DNA of 64,000 bases, from positions 11,366 through 75,365 of the forward strand of contig CH003340.1 in NCBI GenBank assembly GCA_000149265.1. Direction: 5' to 3'. A model generated the notes under the pieces. That model did no database searches and was not told the DNA's origin. It saw nothing but the letters and a program-made list of their open reading frames with translations. Below, one piece after another: positions 60,018-64,000 of this stretch (positions are counted from its first letter, which is position 1; each line of letters opens with the position of its first letter). Source of the stretch: Ciona savignyi (lineage: Eukaryota; Chordata; Ascidiacea; Phlebobranchia; Cionidae). A program made the position numbers and the translations under genes.

Positions 60018-63000
60018 TCAGGTTTTGTAAAATCCATTGAAATTTAGTCGAACGAGGAAGTTTTCCAAATGCGGTTGGTAGCCTTTTTCGACGAGTTTCA
60101 CGACAACTGGGGGAGATAGAGGTTTATTATTTTGTATTTAGCCCTAACACAGATAAGAATATTCAGGTTTTATTCCTGCGAATTGGAACAAGCAAGCCAT
60201 GTTATTAGGGGTAACCGTGAGATTACCTTGCCACATCGTGGATTCGGCTCTAACATAACCAACACACTTCAATAGCTAGGGATAATGTAATTTCACCCGT
60301 GTGCGATTGCCCGTGCGGTAACCATTTTCCCATTAACTTTGGCATAAATGAAGGTGCTTTTAACTGTACTTATTAAGAATAGTAAACTTTATCCCATACC
60401 TCTATACAAGAAATTGGAAATCCGCGCAAACTCGAGGTAACTGTGCTTTAATGAACGAAAGGAGCAAGACTTAGGCGTTCTTAGCTGCAAGTGGAACCGC
60501 AAGATGCACTTTAAAGCGTCGAGAATAAGGTTCAACACGGCTTGTGCCTTCGGAGTTAGCAGACACCTGTCGTAAGGAGAGGTTTATTTCGGTATAAGCC
60601 TGTCAATACCGTCATGTTGGGATAATGATGATGGTTATTTTTTTCCAAATTTTGTAGCCAAAATTTTGTCTAGACGTGACACGACGAGGTTAGAAGCTTA
60701 AACACTACAACTCACCTTAAACGGTATGGTCGTGTGGCCGAATGGTTAGCGCAACCAATACATATACAGGCTCTTTTACTTAAAAAAAACGGTCCTGGTG
60801 ACGAGCCCATTACGGGTTCGAAACTTAGCACGGTTAAAAAAACTCACCTTAAAACGCACTTATGCACATACTCAGCGTGCCGACAATAAATATCTTCCAG
60901 ATTAGTGACGTTGTGTTGCAGGGCATCCAGGAATTCCTTCCAGCAAACGTGCAGCACCTAGTGGAGGATGAGGTTAGGAAGAGGAATATCAAATGAGGTT
61001 AGGAAGAGGAATATCAAAATGCGGAGAAGGTTGGTCATGTCAAGATTCGTTCTTTACTCAGGCTACTTTCTGTTCAACTGTGTTCATGGGCGTGAAACAG
61101 ACTAGAATCTAGATCCATTGGATTTAATGGATTGTCCAATGCTGTAGAAAACTAAAAAAGTGTGGCAAATCATATTCAGCACACTTCAATAGTAGTAATT
61201 ATTTTGCACTCATTGTCGGGCGACCGGGCAACACTAAAAGGAGGGAAAGATGGGACATGGAAGGAGGGAAACTGCACACTAAAATGACGAAAACTAATTT
61301 AAACCCTCCCCTGAACACTAATATCGACCCCAGAACCAACCCTAACTTCAACCCCATGTTTAAAACTAACTCTAATATCATAATCTTCATTTTAATGTGC
61401 GATTTCCCTCCTTCCCTCTGTCCCGCTGTCCCTCCTTTTAGTTTTCTCTGGTGACCGGACCTATTGCACTGTGTTGAACATGGCACGTTCCTTCAGTTTT
61501 GTTAAAACTGATTTGTACTAAGCTTTCGGCGATGTACATATCCGTCTAGCTAGCAGCTGGTTCACCTGTCTGCCAACCGCCGACGCTATTACCGAACGAT
61601 ATATCAGTTTCGACAAGACATAAACTATTTCCCGTGTGCCAAGCTCTTTGTTATCTCATCACTTCAATTAATAAAACCATCCTACTAATTACCGCAAAAA
61701 CTTAAGTGACAGCTGTAAAAATACTGCAGGCACCTGTGTGGAGACGTATCCTTGAATAATCTTGACGAAGTTGTGCATCTCGTGGCGATATATTTGTAGG
61801 AAGCGGAGTTCCGATGCGTTCAGTTTGAACATGGGGAATACCCCACTCTCTGCGATGAAATTAAATGGCTACAGGAAAAGTAAGATCGCAACGGCAGACG
61901 TTATACTGCCATGTCGATCAATGAGTACGTAATTATACCACCATTAAAGTAAACTACAGAAGCGAAGAAATTATGCAATAAATCAGATTTGTAAAGCGAA
62001 TTGGTATATGAACTCACAGTGACTTTTTCGGAAGAAACGTAGTCACAAAGATGCAACTCAAATGAGAGAGGGTTTTTTCAAAAAGAGTTGGCCCAGTAAA
62101 AAGAATATTCACTCTTAATGCCCTACGTTCCTAATCCCTCGGCTTATTAACAAAGAAATCATAGAAAAAAAACGAAAACAAACAAACAAACAGCAGCCAT
62201 CCTCACCGATCCTACAGAGCTGCGTGCGCACATCGTGCAACACCCAGATAAGATGCTTCAACTGAAGCAGGAACTTAAGGACCAGGTTGTATTTGCTATG
62301 CGAGGATTCGGTGATTACGATGTTGCATGGCCATGGGGTGCTGTACCTCAGCTCGAAGAAGTTCAAACATTCTTTGTCTGCAGTGAGAATAACTTTTGAT
62401 TGTAGATATCGACCGTTATTTTGTTCAAATTAAGCTCTATGAGGACAGGATGTGACATAGACACAGTCAAGGACTGTTTTTCTCACAATGGGGCAATCCC
62501 CTAGTTGTTGTTTTTAAATGGGGAAGCGAGCTATGCTATGTTTCACAAAGGTGTAGCTTTTGTAAGATGCCCAACTTATACATGAACATTACCGTTTTCC
62601 AGAGGGCTGATGCTCAAATACGATCTATGAAATCTTTTCACAGGGGAACATATTACAGGCAGGTCTAAACATTAAAGTCCAAACATTATTTTACGGATTT
62701 AAAAAAGTTTTTTAAGTAAAGGAAAGTAAAAAAAATAAGTGCTTTTAATCACAAAAAAGATAGACATTTTAGTGTCTTCCGTCAACGATGCAGAAATAAT
62801 GATTAAGAAAAAAAACCCAGCAGGTTACAAATTGAAGGAACATGAGAAACATACACAACACACTGCAATAGCTCCGGTAACCCGGCGATGGGCGCGAGGT
62901 GATCTGACGATTGGTCATGTGTTAACCCCCTTGGTTTTCCCATTTACGTGGATAAACATGAATATCCTATCCTATACTTACCCAGTGGGTCAAAGGCAGG

Positions 63001-63915
63001 AGGAATTTGCTTCACAGAGAGATATAAATTCCCGATAAGCGGTGAATCGCGGAAGTTGGAGGATTGCACGGAGCGCGATAATATCGAGTCAAGAGCCATC
63101 GAGTTCAATGAATCAGATGGATTGTTGGCACCGTGGATCTGAGGATGCAACTTGTATTTGTAAGTTAAGTATGGAGGAATGTGTGTAATACTTATAAGAA
63201 TTAGAATATTGACTTTGGGAATATTTACATTTATGGATATATCCAAGATTATTGTCGGATAACTTGTAAGGAAAATCCACATTCATAAATATGTAAAAAG
63301 ACACGGTTATGGTAGCAGAACTGTTTAAATACATACAATGTTTTGATGTAAAAAAAGTCATAAAGCTTAATAATCCATCTAAACTTAGCAGAGCTTTAAG
63401 GGCTATTCCAATTTACACCAATGGACACAAAAATGAGCGCATAACTTACTTGACATATCAGAAAAGCACTTTATATAAATTTAATTCAGTTGGGTGGCAC
63501 AAGCGCCAGTATTTTAGATTTCAAAATTGCAACACTAAGTATAAGATAATTGGTATATAGTAATAATATAAATTAGCTTAAAAAACGATGCACTTTTTCT
63601 AAAAAATAAGTTCATGCCAATGTCTGTATTATATACCATATTTATGTTTGTTTTAATCTGTAATGCTAATGTCTGTACCACATACAAATTACTATAACAA
63701 CCTAATTAAGGCTCAATTTACTCCCATTGCATTCCCCCCCCCCCGGAGATAAACACATCATATTCTGTGTACTAAGTACCAGTCAACTCACAATATGAAA
63801 CAAGCTGTTGCTGAAGGTCTGGCCGAACTCTCCATCTTCCAAGAGAAGGAAATGCCGCAACATCTCGAAATGTTTCATCATCCCCAGATCCTTCATAAAG
63901 TGTTGCACCACACAT
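60018..63915 (-). CDS. TUBGCP6: Gamma-tubulin complex component 6, C-terminal part
   Basis: This GCP6 subunit of the gamma-tubulin ring complex nucleates microtubules at centrosomes. Seven minus-strand exons: 63792-63915, 62982-63138, 62207-62377, 61734-61849, 60848-60957, 60400-60566 and 60018-60106 (TGA 60018-60020). All phases join, giving about 310 residues. The segments follow the order of the GRIP2 region: LRHFLLLEDGEFGQ, LDSILSRSVQSS with GNLYLSVKQIPPAF, the GCP6-typical WPCNIVITES plus LKFLLQLKHLIWVL, RHEMHNFVKIIQGYVSTQ, VLHVCWKEFLDAL with DIYCRHAEYVHKCV, RCLLTPKAQAVLNLIL, and the C-terminus GYQPHLENFLVRLNFNGFY. The FLLQLK and LNFNGFY forms favour GCP6 over GCP5. The 5' part, including any central repeats, lies right of the window. 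The donor at 61728-61733 (gtgcct) is weak. Confidence 0.92.
60725..60836 (+). other. tRNA-like sequence in a TUBGCP6 intron
   Basis: It has a TGGCCGAATGGTTAGCGCA A-box-like stretch and, about 70 bases later, CGGGTTCGAAACTT as a B-box-like stretch. The middle is long and includes an A-run, and no clean acceptor stem was found. Probably a tRNA pseudogene or SINE head rather than a functional gene. Confidence 0.3.
61215..61460. mobile_element. Foldback MITE with about 75-base inverted arms
   Basis: The left end GTCGGGCGACCGGGCAACAC pairs with the reverse complement of the right end (GTCCGGTCACCAGAGAAAAC). Both arms share CTAAAAGGAGGGA, GGAAGGAGGGAAA and ACTAAAATGA-type words. The centre contains CCTAACTTCAACCCC. 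246 bases, non-coding, in a TUBGCP6 intron. The family has at least two other copies in the window. Confidence 0.75.
62830..62975 (+). repeat. SINE 3' half abutting a splice donor
   Basis: It starts at the AAATTGAAGGAACATGAGAA segment and runs through CACTGCAATAGCTCCGG, GCGCGAGGTGATCTGACGAT and the ATCCTATCCTAT tail. The tail's last base is next to the antisense TUBGCP6 donor (ACTTAC, 62976-62981). The 5' half is missing. Confidence 0.75.
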
Positions 63916-63930
63916 CTGAGTGGGAGAGGG

Positions 63931-64000
63931 ATCATGTGAAATTGATGGTGGAATAGAGGGATCATGTGAAATTGATGGTGGAATAGAGGGATCATGTGAA
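63931..64000. repeat. 30-base tandem repeat at the right edge
   Basis: Units of the type GGGATCATGTGAAATTGATG followed by GTGGAATAGA repeat at least twice and continue out of the window. They sit immediately upstream (minus strand) of the TUBGCP6 acceptor at 63916-63918. They are in a multiple-of-three period and open in more than one minus-strand frame, so whether they are intronic or coding is not certain. Confidence 0.75.

Overview
The window looks like genomic DNA from a tunicate, most likely Ciona. That is an inference from four things: short GT-AG introns in AT-rich DNA, chordate-type genes (a claudin, INTU, TUBGCP6, ANAPC4), a high-copy tRNA-like SINE with a TATCC-type tail, and splice acceptors lying just upstream of start codons. 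No bacterial operon, CRISPR array, rRNA or confident tRNA gene is present.

Layout. (1) Positions 1-9073, plus strand: the 3' eleven coding exons of an NRF-6-like multipass membrane acyltransferase; its 5' end lies outside the window. (2) 9074-12241: a SINE/MITE-rich spacer. (3) 12277-23903, plus strand: a complete 16-exon ANAPC4 gene (anaphase-promoting complex subunit 4), with SINEs and a TTAA-flanked element in its introns. (4) 27360-38905, minus strand: a claudin locus with common exons 2 and 3 and three possible first exons. Two of these are near-identical and lie in a tandem duplication of about 1.1 kb; the third lies 10 kb upstream. (5) 32466-35072, plus strand: INTU (inturned, CPLANE ciliogenesis/planar polarity complex) as one uninterrupted coding exon, which would sit inside the intron of the longest claudin transcript. 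(6) 42532-58422, minus strand: a very large secreted-protein gene encoding a signal peptide, a small Cys-rich domain, six thrombospondin type-1 repeats, about 52 copies of a 27-residue Thr/Asn/Ser/Pro/Ala repeat, a His/Asp-rich tandem repeat and a Cys-rich C-terminus. (7) 60018-63915, minus strand: the seven 3' coding exons of TUBGCP6, running off the right edge.

The genes do not form a pathway together; this is an ordinary animal gene neighbourhood. ANAPC4 serves cell-cycle proteolysis, TUBGCP6 microtubule nucleation, INTU ciliogenesis, claudin epithelial junctions, and the TSP1-mucin protein is extracellular.

The points most worth following up are the claudin alternative first exons with the nested intronless INTU gene, and the TSP1-mucin-His/Asp protein, whose repeat array carries a frame-breaking lesion in this sequence. 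All exon boundaries were called by eye from splice-site motifs, phase continuity and remembered family features; none was checked with an aligner or transcript data.
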